Part shown: positions 15,412 through 24,762 of the stretch, piece by piece | How the letters are laid out: each line of letters opens with the position of its first letter | Position numbering within the stretch: position 1 is the first letter of the stretch | Assembly (NCBI RefSeq): GCF_000172795.2 | Contig: NZ_CP020951.1 | Coordinates: 248,001 to 312,000 of the forward strand | Length of the DNA: 64,000 nucleotides | Reading direction: 5' to 3' | Source of the DNA: Rhizobium sp. CIAT894 | Lineage (GTDB): Bacteria; Pseudomonadota; Alphaproteobacteria; Rhizobiales; Rhizobiaceae | Notes under the pieces: generated by a model | What the model was told of the DNA's origin: nothing | The model's input: the letters and a program-made list of their open reading frames with translations, nothing else | The model's database searches: none | Position numbers and translations under genes: made by a program

Positions 15412-16455
15412 ATGACCAAAGTCCGTGCGCTGGTGCTGGAGCGCCAGCATGAGCTTGCGCTTCGCGATATCGATCTGCCGCTCGAAACCGGTCCCGGCGA
15501 GGTGAAAATCAGGATCCATACGGTCGGTGTCTGCGGTTCCGATGTCCATTATTATACCCACGGCAAGATCGGCCCCTTCATCGTCAACGCGCCGATGGTG
15601 CTCGGCCATGAGGCGGCCGGCACGGTGGTCGAGGTCGGGGCCGGTGTGACGCATCTGAACGTCGGCGACCGCGTCTGCATGGAGCCGGGCATTCCCGATC
15701 CGAATTCCAAGGCAAGCCGGCTCGGCATGTATAATATCGACCCGGCCGTGACCTTCTGGGCGACGCCGCCGGTCCATGGCGTGCTGACGCCCGAAGTCGT
15801 GCATCCCGCCAATTACACGTTCAAGCTGCCCGACAATGTCAGCTTCGCCGAAGGCGCGATGGTCGAGCCCTTCGCCGTCGGCATGCAGGCGGCGAGCAAG
15901 GCGAAGATTACACCAGGCGATACCGCGATCGTGCTTGGCGCCGGGCCGATCGGCACGATGGTGGCGATCGCCGCTCTTGCAGGCGGCTGCGCCCGGGCGA
16001 TCGTCGCCGATCTCGCCCAGCCGAAGCTCGATATATCAGCGCAATATCAGGGCGTCATTCCGGTCAATATTCGCGAGACGAACCTGATCGAGGAGGTTGG
16101 CCGGCTGACGGACGGCTGGGGTGCCGATGTCGTCTTCGAATGCTCCGGTTCGCCGAAGGCCTGGGAGACGATCATGGCGCTGCCGCGCCCGGGCGGCGTC
16201 ATCGTCGCCGTCGGCCTGCCGGTCAACCCTGTTGGTTTCGACGTCTCCACGGCCTCGACCAAGGAGATCCGCATCGAGACGGTGTTCCGCTACGCGCACC
16301 AGTATGAGCGCTCGATCGCGCTGCTCGCCTCGGGGCGCGTGGACCTGAAGCCGCTGATATCGGAGACCTTCACGTTCGCGGATTCGATCAAGGCCTTCGA
16401 TCGCGCCGTCGAGGCGAGGCCGAGCGACGTCAAGCTGCAGATCGTGATGGAGTAG
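15412..16455 (+). CDS. NAD-dependent xylitol/sorbitol-type alcohol dehydrogenase (MDR family)
   Basis: A cytoplasmic zinc-type medium-chain dehydrogenase of the sorbitol/xylitol dehydrogenase group, oxidising a polyol to a ketose (xylitol to D-xylulose is the common assignment). The 347-aa protein has catalytic zinc ligands Cys41 and His66-Glu67 ([10 protein letters not shown] and LGHEAAG) and a Rossmann motif [10 protein letters not shown]. The loop that normally holds four structural-zinc cysteines instead reads [18 protein letters not shown] and has none. An AAGGAAACC ribosome-binding site precedes the ATG. It is monocistronic and faces the DedA gene tail to tail, with no sugar transporter beside it. 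Substrate is inferred from family only. Confidence 0.85.
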   Translation: MTKVRALVLERQHELALRDIDLPLETGPGEVKIRIHTVGVCGSDVHYYTHGKIGPFIVNAPMVLGHEAAGTVVEVGAGVTHLNVGDRVCMEPGIPDPNSKASRLGMYNIDPAVTFWATPPVHGVLTPEVVHPANYTFKLPDNVSFAEGAMVEPFAVGMQAASKAKITPGDTAIVLGAGPIGTMVAIAALAGGCARAIVADLAQPKLDISAQYQGVIPVNIRETNLIEEVGRLTDGWGADVVFECSGSPKAWETIMALPRPGGVIVAVGLPVNPVGFDVSTASTKEIRIETVFRYAHQYERSIALLASGRVDLKPLISETFTFADSIKAFDRAVEARPSDVKLQIVME

Positions 16456-16470
16456 GGCGCCGCGCCACTT

Positions 16471-17040
16471 CTATGAGTGCCCGGCGCTCGGTCTCATCTT
16501 GCGAAAGGCAAGGGCCGCAGCCGCGACGACAGCCGCGGCGCCGATGGCCACCAGCAGATGCCGGTGAAGGGAAAGGTGGCCCAATATCTGCTCGATGCCG
16601 TGCCCGAACAAATAGCCGAGCGCGGTGAAAAGCTGTCCCCACACCAGCGCGGCTGCGGCGTTCAAGACGACGAATTTTCCGGTCGGTATCCGCGTCGTTC
16701 CGATGACGACAGGGCTGATCGTCCGCAACCCGACAAGGAAACGAAAGGCAAGGATGAAGCCTGTCGGATATTTTTCCAGAAGTTCGGTAACGCGGGCGAG
16801 CGCCGGCTTTTCCATCAGCCGCCGCACGAGGCTCCAGCGGGCCGCGTAACGACCGGCGAGGAACCACAATTGATCGCCGGCGAAAGATCCGGCCGTGGCC
16901 GCGAGCGACGCCGACCAATAGGGCAGCAGCCCGCGGTGGGAAATCACGCCGCCGAGGAAGGCGGCCGTTTCGCCTTCGAAGGCGGCGCCCAGAAAGATCG
17001 CCAGCAGGCCGTAATTTTCGATCAGCAGTTCGATAGACAT
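16471..17040 (-). CDS. DedA-family membrane protein
   Basis: A 189-aa inner-membrane protein of the DedA/VTT (SNARE-associated) family, whose members are linked to lipid-carrier flipping and membrane homeostasis. It shows the family blocks: an N-terminal re-entrant helix with FLGAAFEGETAAFLGG (about 16-31), GDQLWFLAGRYAARW (about 55-69) and the RFLVGLRTISPVVIGTTRIP segment (about 101-120) with the conserved arginine-proline region. It ends in hydrophobic helices and a basic tail. It lies 41 bases downstream of the flavoenzyme gene on the same strand. Specific cargo unknown. Confidence 0.88.
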   Translation of the reverse strand: MSIELLIENYGLLAIFLGAAFEGETAAFLGGVISHRGLLPYWSASLAATAGSFAGDQLWFLAGRYAARWSLVRRLMEKPALARVTELLEKYPTGFILAFRFLVGLRTISPVVIGTTRIPTGKFVVLNAAAALVWGQLFTALGYLFGHGIEQILGHLSLHRHLLVAIGAAAVVAAAALAFRKMRPSAGHS

Positions 17041-17081
17041 GACGGCTCGCCCTCACCTGTTCCCGAAGCGTCAGGTCACCG

Positions 17082-18443
17082 TCAAACGGGCTTCAGATCG
17101 CCAAGCAGCGTTGGGATCAGCTCCGACACTGTCGGATGGATCGGCACCGACCATTGCAAGGCCGGATAGGTCGTGCCCGCATTCATCGCGTCGATAAGCC
17201 CATGGATCACCTCGTCGCCCTCGATGCCCAATATCGCCGCGCCGAGGATCTGCTTGGTCTCGGCGTCGGCAATCACCTTCATGAAGCCCTTGGTCTCGCC
17301 GCGCTCGTTGGCGCGGCCAACGCGGCTCATCGGCCGGGTCGAGACCATGATCCTGCGTCCCGACTCCCGCGCCTGCTTCTCCGTCATGCCGACGCGGCCG
17401 AGGGGCGGGTCGATATAGAGCGCATAGGCCGGGATGCGGCTCGAAACTTTGCGGTCGTCGCCATCGAGCAGGTTGGCGGCGGCGATCTCGAAATCATTGT
17501 AGGAGGTGTGGGTGAAGGCGCCGTGGCCGTTGCAGTCGCCGAGCGCCCAGATGCCCTCGACATTGGTGGCGAGCCTGTCGTCGACCGTGATGAAGCCGCG
17601 TTTGTCGGTGGCGACGCCGGCGACATCGAGGCCGAGATCGTCGGTATTCGGTTTGCGGCCGGTGGCGATCAGCACATGGCTCGCATCGATCGTCGCCGAG
17701 CCGGCGGTGACGCTCACGCCGCTGCCGTTGCTGGCGAAGGCGATCTTATCGGCGTCGGTGTGGACGCCGATGCCTTCCGAACGCAGGATCTCGGCGATCA
17801 CGTCCGATATATCCTCGTCCTCGCGCGATGCGAGCTTCGGCCCGTGTTCGATGACGCTGACTTCGGCGCCGAAGCGGCGATACATCTGCGCAAATTCCAG
17901 GCCGATATAGCTGCCGCCGATCACCGCCAGATGCCGCGGCAGCCTATCGACATGGATGATCGAGGTGCTGGTGAGGTAGTCGATATCATTGATACCGGGC
18001 AGCTCGGGAATGACGGGCCGCGCGCCGACATTCAGGAAGATGCGCGGCGCCGTCAGTGTCTCGCCGTTGACGCTGACGGTCTTCGGGCTCTCGAAACGGG
18101 CGTGGCCGTAGATCACGCTCATGCCGTCCATGCCGCCGAGCCAGCCGATCAGGCCGTTGCGGGCATTCATCGTCACCGTTTCGGCCCGGGCTCTCACCAC
18201 CTTCATGTCGACGGCGATCTCACCGGGGATATTGACGCCATAGGCGGCACCGTTTCTCGCGACATGGGCGGCGCGGGCGCTGGCGACCAGCGTCTTCGTC
18301 GGCATGCAGCCGGCATTGACGCAGGTGCCGCCGAGGAATTTGCGCTCGATCAGCGCCACTTTCATGCCCTTGTCGACCATGCGGGCGGCAAGCGACGGGC
18401 CGGCCTGGCCGGCGCCGATGACGATGGCATCGAAGCTCTTCAT
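17082..18443 (-). CDS. Mercuric-reductase-like FAD-dependent pyridine nucleotide-disulfide oxidoreductase
   Basis: A 453-aa flavoenzyme of the class I disulfide reductase family. It has the FAD motif VIGAGQAGPSLA at the N-terminus, the redox-active pair in GGTCVNAGCMPTKTL (about 37-51), a central NAD(P)H motif (VIGGSYIGLEFAQMY), the second FAD motif GIWALGDCNGHGAFTHTSYND, and the C-terminal dimer domain with HPTVSE supplying the catalytic histidine. There is no extra N-terminal metal domain and no C-terminal cysteine pair, so mercury reduction is not implied. ATG 18443 overlaps the stop of the DUF4126 gene by four bases. Longer upstream reading in this frame is antisense noise over DUF4126. 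Confidence 0.88.
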   Translation of the reverse strand: MKSFDAIVIGAGQAGPSLAARMVDKGMKVALIERKFLGGTCVNAGCMPTKTLVASARAAHVARNGAAYGVNIPGEIAVDMKVVRARAETVTMNARNGLIGWLGGMDGMSVIYGHARFESPKTVSVNGETLTAPRIFLNVGARPVIPELPGINDIDYLTSTSIIHVDRLPRHLAVIGGSYIGLEFAQMYRRFGAEVSVIEHGPKLASREDEDISDVIAEILRSEGIGVHTDADKIAFASNGSGVSVTAGSATIDASHVLIATGRKPNTDDLGLDVAGVATDKRGFITVDDRLATNVEGIWALGDCNGHGAFTHTSYNDFEIAAANLLDGDDRKVSSRIPAYALYIDPPLGRVGMTEKQARESGRRIMVSTRPMSRVGRANERGETKGFMKVIADAETKQILGAAILGIEGDEVIHGLIDAMNAGTTYPALQWSVPIHPTVSELIPTLLGDLKPV

Positions 18444-18901
18444 GACACGGCCCCCACGATCAGCACCGCGCCGATGACCGCGACGGCATCCTCGATGAGA
18501 GCGGCCGGCAGGTCCCTGCCGAAGGAGCCGGCAAGCTTGGCGCGGACGGCCGCCCCGCCATAGGTGCCGATCACGGCGCCGATCACGCCGGCGACCAGCC
18601 CGCCGAACAGCAGGCTGCTGGCGGCCCCGATCGCAGCACCCGACAGCGCCCCCGAGACGATACGGGCACCGAATTGCATCGGCACCTTGCGCGAGGGCGT
18701 AGACGGCAGCTGGTCGGCGATCAGTTCGACGATGGCGAGAACCGTGAAGATCCACGGTGTCCACCGATACCCCAGGAAGGCAAGCGGCGTCTGCGACACG
18801 TCGAACCAGCCGAGTGCCGCGCCCCAGGCGACGGCGGCCGGCGCCGTCATGGTGCGAAGGCCGGAGATGACACCGATCAGCAATGCAAGAAGCAGAAACA
18901 T
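18440..18901 (-). CDS. DUF4126-type small membrane protein
   Basis: A 153-aa hydrophobic protein with about four membrane helices. Recognisable features are the N-terminal GVISGLRTMTAPAAVAWGAALGW and the glycine-rich SGALSGAAIGAASSLLFGG and GVIGAVIGTYGGAAVR segments, typical of DUF4126. Function is unknown. Its stop codon overlaps the start of the downstream flavoenzyme gene by four bases (ATGA), so the two proteins are translationally coupled and may work together at the membrane. The ATG at 18901 follows GGGGGATCACGC. Confidence 0.8.
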   Translation of the reverse strand: MFLLLALLIGVISGLRTMTAPAAVAWGAALGWFDVSQTPLAFLGYRWTPWIFTVLAIVELIADQLPSTPSRKVPMQFGARIVSGALSGAAIGAASSLLFGGLVAGVIGAVIGTYGGAAVRAKLAGSFGRDLPAALIEDAVAVIGAVLIVGAVS

Positions 18902-18992
18902 GCGTGATCCCCCTCATTGCCGGCTTCGTGCCGCCAGAGGGAAGGTTGCATATTGTCAGGCGCGTGGCAATTCGCCTTGCCGCGCCGGAGAT

Positions 18993-20180
18993 TTAGTTCG
19001 CAAAGGCGGCGATGCCGGTGATTGCGCGGCCGATGATCAGCGCATGGATGTCGTGCGTGCCCTCGTAGGTGTTGACCACTTCGAGGTTGACGAGATGGCG
19101 GGCAATGCCGAATTCGTCGGAGATGCCGTTGCCGCCGAGCATGTCGCGGGACGCCCTCGCGATCTCAAGGGCCTTGCCGCAGCTGTTGCGCTTGAGGATC
19201 GAGGTCAGCTCCACCGGCGGATGGCCTTCCTCCTTCATGCGGCCGAGCCGCAGGCAGCCTTGCAGGCCGAGCGAGATCTCCGCCGCCATGTCGGCGAGCT
19301 TCTTCTGGATCAGTTGGTTGGCCGCGAGCGGCCGGCCGAACTGCTTGCGCTCCAGCGTATATTGCCGTGCTCTTGCATAACAATCCTCGGCAGCACCGAG
19401 CGCGCCCCAGGCGATGCCGAAACGGGCCGAGTTGAGGCAGGTGAACGGCCCCTTGAGGCCGGTGACACCGGGCAGGAGATTTTCCTCGGGCACGAAGACC
19501 CCGTCCATCACCACTTCGCCGGTGATCGAGGCGCGCAGGCCGACCTTGCCGTGGATGGCGGGCGCCGAAAGCCCCTTCCAGCCCTTTTCGAGGATGAAGC
19601 CGCGGATGAGCCCGTCCTCGGTCTTGGCCCAGACGACGAAGACATCGGCGATCGGCGCGTTCGAGATCCAGGTCTTCGAGCCGGTCAGGCTGTAGCCGCC
19701 GTCGACTTTTTTCGCGCGTGTCGCCATCGAGCCGGGATCGGAGCCGTGATCGGGTTCGGTCAGGCCGAAGCAGCCGATCCATTCGCCGGTTGCAAGTTTC
19801 GGCAGGTATTTCAGCTTCTGCGCCTCGGACCCGAAGGTTTCGATCGGCACCATGACCAGCGACGACTGCACGCTCATCATCGAACGATAGCCGCTGTCGA
19901 CCCGCTCGACCTCGCGGGCGATCAGGCCGTAGGCGGTATAACCGAGGCCGGCGCCGCCGTAATCGGGCGAGATCGTCGGGCCGAGCAGGCCGAGCGCGCC
20001 CATTTCGCGGAAGATTTCGGGATCGGTCTTTTCATTGCGGAAGGCGTCGAGAACGCGCGGCGCAAGCTTTTCCTGCGCATAGGCATGGGCCGTATCCTGC
20101 ACCATGCGCTCTTCGTCGGTCAGCTGCTCCGACAGCCGGAACGGGTCGGCCCAGTCGAAAACCTCGCGCGTATGCTGCAT
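18993..20180 (-). CDS. gcdH: Glutaryl-CoA dehydrogenase
   Basis: An acyl-CoA dehydrogenase that oxidises and decarboxylates glutaryl-CoA to crotonyl-CoA in lysine, hydroxylysine and tryptophan breakdown. It is 395 aa, normal for GcdH. Family features are the start [22 protein letters not shown], the FAD-binding [16 protein letters not shown] and [20 protein letters not shown] blocks, and the catalytic glutamate in [20 protein letters not shown] near the C-terminus. The substrate-specific block [15 protein letters not shown] (about 94-108) favours GcdH over short-chain acyl-CoA dehydrogenases. Monocistronic; no LysR regulator adjoins it, unlike gcdR-gcdH in some proteobacteria. Confidence 0.92.
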   Translation of the reverse strand: MQHTREVFDWADPFRLSEQLTDEERMVQDTAHAYAQEKLAPRVLDAFRNEKTDPEIFREMGALGLLGPTISPDYGGAGLGYTAYGLIAREVERVDSGYRSMMSVQSSLVMVPIETFGSEAQKLKYLPKLATGEWIGCFGLTEPDHGSDPGSMATRAKKVDGGYSLTGSKTWISNAPIADVFVVWAKTEDGLIRGFILEKGWKGLSAPAIHGKVGLRASITGEVVMDGVFVPEENLLPGVTGLKGPFTCLNSARFGIAWGALGAAEDCYARARQYTLERKQFGRPLAANQLIQKKLADMAAEISLGLQGCLRLGRMKEEGHPPVELTSILKRNSCGKALEIARASRDMLGGNGISDEFGIARHLVNLEVVNTYEGTHDIHALIIGRAITGIAAFAN

Positions 20181-20354
20181 GTCGGCGTCTCCTCACCATT
20201 AATTCAGGCTTGCCTCATCCAAGGTCGCATAGACCCGCCAGCCGAGCGCGTCAACTAAAGGCGACCCTCTCGAAAAGACAGGGACCGCCATCTTTTCAAA
20301 AGCGTCGGCATGATCCACTTTGCCCGCGATCGATTCTGGAACGAGGAGACGGAA

Positions 20355-20693
20355 ATGTCGTCAAGCGATCTGTTCGTATCGGCCGAAGGCGCCGAATGGG
20401 TCAATCCCGAGCCCGGCGTTACCAGGCGCATCATGACCTATCTGCCCGAGATGATGATGGTGGAAGTGGCCTTCGAAAGCGGCGCCGTCGGTGCGGCCCA
20501 TTCGCATCCGCATATCCAGGCAAGTTATGTCGCCGAGGGCAGCTTCGAAGTGACGATCGATGGCCGCACGGAGGTGCTCAAGCAGGGCGGCAGCTTCATC
20601 GTGCCGCCCAATCTCGTCCACGGCGTCAAGGCGCTGGAAAAGGGCCGGCTGATCGATGCGTTCACCCCGCATCGGGCCGAATTCCTGAAATAG
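20355..20693 (+). CDS. Small cupin-fold protein (KdgF-like)
   Basis: A 112-aa single-domain cupin. The metal ligands are visible: His49 and His51 in AHSHPHIQASYV, Gln55 in place of the usual glutamate, and His89 in VPPNLVHGV. The pattern HxH(3)Q with SYVAEGSFEVTIDG resembles KdgF, a protein that linearises uronates in pectin and alginate degradation, but small cupins are hard to assign. The start at 20355 is preceded by GAGGAGACGGAA. It ends one base before the LysR-family gene that reads toward it. No uronate genes are adjacent, so the role remains open. Confidence 0.75.
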   Translation: MSSSDLFVSAEGAEWVNPEPGVTRRIMTYLPEMMMVEVAFESGAVGAAHSHPHIQASYVAEGSFEVTIDGRTEVLKQGGSFIVPPNLVHGVKALEKGRLIDAFTPHRAEFLK

Positions 20694-21647
20694 TCAGGTT
20701 TCCACTTCCGATCGGCGCACCGGGCCGGCTGGCGTGACATAGGGCGGCACGAAGCGCGCATCCTCGCCGCGCACCGCCTCGCGCAGGAAGTCGATGACGG
20801 CGCGCACGCGCGGCGCCTGTTTCAGGTCGCGGTGGCAGGTGATCCAGTACTGGCGCTTGAGGTCGATCTCCGCGGGCAGCACCCGCACGAGCTCGGGATA
20901 ACGGCTGGCGAAAAAATAGGGCAGGATGCAGAGGCCGAGGCCGTTTCGGGTGGCGGTCAGCTGGGCGAAGATGCTGGAGCTCTGGAATTGCGGCTTGATG
21001 CGCGGATGCACATCGCTGAGATAATCCAGCCCCGGCGCGAAAATCATCTCCTCGATATAGCTGACGAAGGGATGCTCAAGCAGGTCCTCGCGGCGGGTGA
21101 TCGCGGGCGCCTTTGCCAGATAGTCGCGCGAGCCGTAGATCTGCAGATGATAGTCCGTCAGCTTCTCGGCGAAATAAGGCCCGCCCTTCGGCTCATCGAG
21201 CACGACGGAAAGATCGGCTTCCTTGCGCGACAGCGACATGATCTGCTGGATCGTCACCAGCTCGAGCGACAGATGCGGATGCTGCGCGGCAAACCGCGGC
21301 AGCACGGTGGCGAAGAAGAAATTGGCAAAACCCTCCGGCGCGCTGAGGCGCACCAGGCCGCGCTGCGCCATCGAGCCATCGGCAAGGTCGGCGCGCAGCC
21401 GCTCGGTCTCCTGCTCCATCCGCTCGGCCGTTTCGACGAAGCGCGTGCCCATGGCCGTCAGCACATAGCCGCGCGGATTGCGCTCGAAGAGCTTGACCTT
21501 CAGGGTGAATTCCAGCCGGTCGATGCGCCGCGAAACCGTGGCATGACTGGAACGCAGCTGGCGTGCCGCCGTCGAGAGCTGTCCGGTGCGGGCGACGGCT
21601 AGAAAAAACTGAAGATCGTCCCAAGTAAACTGCGGTGGATTGGTCAT
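20694..21647 (-). CDS. LysR-family transcriptional regulator
   Basis: A LysR-type regulator of about 317 aa. The winged helix-turn-helix occupies residues 8-65 (LQFFLAVARTGQLSTAARQLRSSHATVSRRIDRLE) and is followed by the linker helix and a periplasmic-binding-like effector domain. I chose ATG 21647, which has GGGGAC upstream, over the ATG at 21659, which has none. It is divergent from the ABC importer operon starting at 21822, the normal layout for a LysR regulator and its target, so it probably senses a substrate or intermediate of that pathway. Confidence 0.88.
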   Translation of the reverse strand: MTNPPQFTWDDLQFFLAVARTGQLSTAARQLRSSHATVSRRIDRLEFTLKVKLFERNPRGYVLTAMGTRFVETAERMEQETERLRADLADGSMAQRGLVRLSAPEGFANFFFATVLPRFAAQHPHLSLELVTIQQIMSLSRKEADLSVVLDEPKGGPYFAEKLTDYHLQIYGSRDYLAKAPAITRREDLLEHPFVSYIEEMIFAPGLDYLSDVHPRIKPQFQSSSIFAQLTATRNGLGLCILPYFFASRYPELVRVLPAEIDLKRQYWITCHRDLKQAPRVRAVIDFLREAVRGEDARFVPPYVTPAGPVRRSEVET

Positions 21648-21821
21648 CGCCGTCCCCATCTGTTCAAAAACGAACAGATACTGTTTGGAATTAGTTGTAA
21701 ACCACCCGTTGCTTCAACGAGGAATTTCCATGATCGTAGGGCGAGGTTCGCCGTTCTGAGGAGTGCGGCTGGCCAAATCTGAACAGATCCGCAATTTGGC
21801 TCATCTCTGGGAGGAGAGAAT
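21648..21821. promoter_or_regulatory. Divergent promoter region between LysR gene and ABC importer operon
   Basis: 174 bases between divergent starts. Near the LysR end it contains TGTTCAAAAACGAACA (21660-21675), an inverted repeat with TGTTC/GAACA arms (21660-21664 and 21671-21675), and further on the related half-site GAACAGATC (21781-21789). A TCTGTTC-type half-site recurring on both sides is what a LysR dimer pair would contact. Which base is the transcription start is not visible. Confidence 0.45.
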
Positions 21822-23027
21822 ATGCGTAAGAATCTCATTGCATCGGTTGCATTTCTGCTTGCAAGCAGCACAGCGGTGCTCGCGCAGAGCGCGACCGACG
21901 GCAAGGTCAAGATCGGCATTCTGAACGACCAGTCGGGCGTCTATGCCGATTTCGGCGGCAAGTCTTCCGTCGAGGCCGCCAAGATGGCGGTCGAGGATTT
22001 CGGCGGCAAGGTATTGGGCGTTCCGGTCGAGATCGTCGATGCCGATCACCAGAACAAGCCGGATATCGCCTCCAACATCGCTCGCCAGTGGTATGACACC
22101 GAGCAGGTGGACGCGATCATGGAACTGACGACCTCGTCGGTGGCGCTCGCCGTCCAGGCGATTGCCAAGGAAAAGAAGAAGATCGACATCGTCACCGGTG
22201 CAGCGACGACGGATCTGACCGGCAAGGCGTGCTCGCCCTACGGCTTCCATTGGGCCTACGACACCCATGCGCTCGCCGTCGGCACCGGCGGCGCGCTCGT
22301 CAAGCAGGGCGGCGACAGCTGGTTCTTTCTGACCGCCGATTATGCCTTCGGCTATTCGCTGGAGCAGCAGACCACCGACTATGTCAAGGCGAGCGGCGGC
22401 ACGGTCGTCGGCGCCGTCCGCCATCCGCTGTCGACCCAGGATTTCTCCTCCTTCCTGCTGCAGGCGCAATCATCAGGCGCCAAGGTGATCGGCCTTGCCA
22501 ATGCCGGCCTCGACACCTCGAACGCCATCAAGCAGGCGGCCGAATTCGGCATCACCCAGGGCGGCCAGCATCTGGCGGCGCTGCTCTTCACGCTTGCCGA
22601 AGTCCACGGCCTCGGCCTCGAGGCGGCGCAGGGCCTGACGCTGACGGAAGGCTTCTACTGGAACCGCGACGACGAAAGCCGCGCCTTCGCCAAGAAGTTC
22701 TTCGCCCGCACCGGCAAGATGCCGAACATGATCCACACCGGCACCTATTCGGCGGTGACGCAATATCTGAAGGCGGTGCAGAAGGCCGGCACCGACGATA
22801 CGGAAGCCGTCGCCAAGCTGCTGCATGAAATGCCCGTCGACGACGTCTTCGGCCGCGGCGGCACGGTCGGCGCCAACGGCCGCATGATCCACGACATGTA
22901 CCTGCTGCAGGTCAAGAAGCCGGCCGACAGCAAGGAGCCGTGGGATTACTTCAACGTTCTCGCCACCATTCCCGGCAAGGAGGCCTATATCGATCCCGCC
23001 AAGAGCGGCTGCGATCTGGTGAAGTAA
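21822..23027 (+). CDS. ABC transporter substrate-binding protein, branched-chain amino acid type
   Basis: A 401-aa periplasmic binding protein of the LivK-like (Peripla_BP_6) superfamily. It has a signal peptide (residues 1-22, ending VLAQS) and a mature start DGKVKIGILNDQSGVYADFGGKSS. Members with this start are often found with dehydrogenases and import carbon compounds other than leucine, so I do not call the substrate. GGGAGGAGAGAAT precedes the ATG. It heads a seven-gene run (binding protein, two ATPases, two permeases, GMC oxidoreductase, hydroxyacid dehydrogenase) and is divergent from a LysR gene. Confidence 0.88.
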   Translation: MRKNLIASVAFLLASSTAVLAQSATDGKVKIGILNDQSGVYADFGGKSSVEAAKMAVEDFGGKVLGVPVEIVDADHQNKPDIASNIARQWYDTEQVDAIMELTTSSVALAVQAIAKEKKKIDIVTGAATTDLTGKACSPYGFHWAYDTHALAVGTGGALVKQGGDSWFFLTADYAFGYSLEQQTTDYVKASGGTVVGAVRHPLSTQDFSSFLLQAQSSGAKVIGLANAGLDTSNAIKQAAEFGITQGGQHLAALLFTLAEVHGLGLEAAQGLTLTEGFYWNRDDESRAFAKKFFARTGKMPNMIHTGTYSAVTQYLKAVQKAGTDDTEAVAKLLHEMPVDDVFGRGGTVGANGRMIHDMYLLQVKKPADSKEPWDYFNVLATIPGKEAYIDPAKSGCDLVK

Positions 23028-23032
23028 GCGCG

Positions 23033-23814
23033 ATGGCGGTTTCCGCGATTGAAACGCAGGCAAAGCCGCGGGTGGTGCTTTCCGCCCGCGGCCTGCGCCG
23101 CGATTTCGGTGGCTTCACGGCCGTCAAGAACGTCAATCTCGACGTGCATGACGCCAGCGTGCATGCGCTGATCGGCCCGAACGGCGCCGGCAAGACAACG
23201 GTCTTCAACCTGCTGACCAAGTTCCTGCAGCCGACGGCGGGCTCGATCACGCTGATGGGCACCGACATCACCGGAACGCCGCCCGACAGGGTGGCGCGCA
23301 TGGGGCTGGTGCGCTCCTTCCAGATCTCGGCGGTCTTCCCGCATCTGTCCGTGCTCGACAATGTGCGCGTGGCGCTGCAGCGGCCGAACAATCTTTCCAC
23401 GCAGTTCTGGCGGCCGCTTTCGGCGCTCGACCGGCTGAACGAGCGCGCCGAGCAGTTGCTCGCCAGCGTCGGGCTGTCCAAGGAGCGCGATCATCTCGCC
23501 GCCGATCTTTCCTATGGCCGCAAGCGGGTGCTGGAGATCGCCACGACGCTGGCGCTCGATCCGAAAGTGCTGCTGCTCGACGAGCCGATGGCCGGCATGG
23601 GGCATGAGGATGTCGGCGTCGTCTCGGCGATCATCCGCGACGTCGCCCGCGACCGGGCGGTGCTGATGGTCGAGCACAATCTCTCCGTCGTCGCCAATAT
23701 CTGTCAGCATGTCACCGTGCTGCAGCGCGGCGAGATCCTCGCCGAAGGCGACTATGCCACCGTCAGCCAGGACGAGCGCGTCCGTGTGGCCTATATGGGC
23801 ACGGAGGAGCATTG

Positions 23815-23815
<1 letters not shown>
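23033..23815 (+). CDS. ABC transporter ATP-binding protein, LivG type
   Basis: One of two ATPases of the branched-chain-type importer. Residues 17 onward carry the ABC domain: Walker A GPNGAGKTT, signature region LSYGRKRVLEIA (a LivG-style variant of LSGGQ), Walker B VLLLDEPMAGMG and switch MVEHNLSVV. The LivG-type C-terminal extension YATVSQDERVRVAYMG is present. ATG 23033 is five bases after the binding-protein stop. About 260 aa. Its last codon overlaps the start of the LivF-type gene. Confidence 0.9.
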
Positions 23816-24516
<701 letters not shown>

Positions 24517-24570
24517 GTATGATGATGACCTTCGGATATTCTTCCGGGATATTGGGCGTCAACATCTCCT

Positions 24571-24706
24571 CCCTCATTCCTGTGCTCGGGCGCGACCCGA
24601 GCGATGTCACAGGAATCCAGCCGGCCCAAGTCTTTGGGCCGAAACGACTCCTTCGCGCCGCAGACGCGGCGCTGCTGGATTCCTGTGACGAGCACAGGAA
24701 TGAGGG
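24571..24706. repeat. Intergenic palindromic mosaic element, copy 2 of family A (inside the ABC operon)
   Basis: A 136-bp element built like the copy at 9499-9615. Its left terminal repeat (24571-24621) carries an extra 18-base segment that itself can form a CTCGGG/CCCGAG hairpin; the right repeat (24674-24706) is intact. Two internal perfect hairpins are CGGCCCAA/TTGGGCCG with loop GTCT (24622-24641) and GCGCCGC/GCGGCGC with loop AGAC (24655-24672). The two loops are exactly complementary. It lies between the LivF- and LivH-type genes. Confidence 0.85.
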
Positions 24707-24762
24707 AAGCGTAGAGGACTGCGCATGGCCGGCCTCGAACTTCACCTCGGGAGTATGACCAG

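Noticed and set aside
18444..18917. N-terminal extension of the MerA-like flavoenzyme to 611 aa
   Set aside because: It is the antisense-free but wrong-frame reading over the DUF4126 gene; the FAD motif begins at the ATG at 18443 with a coupled start.
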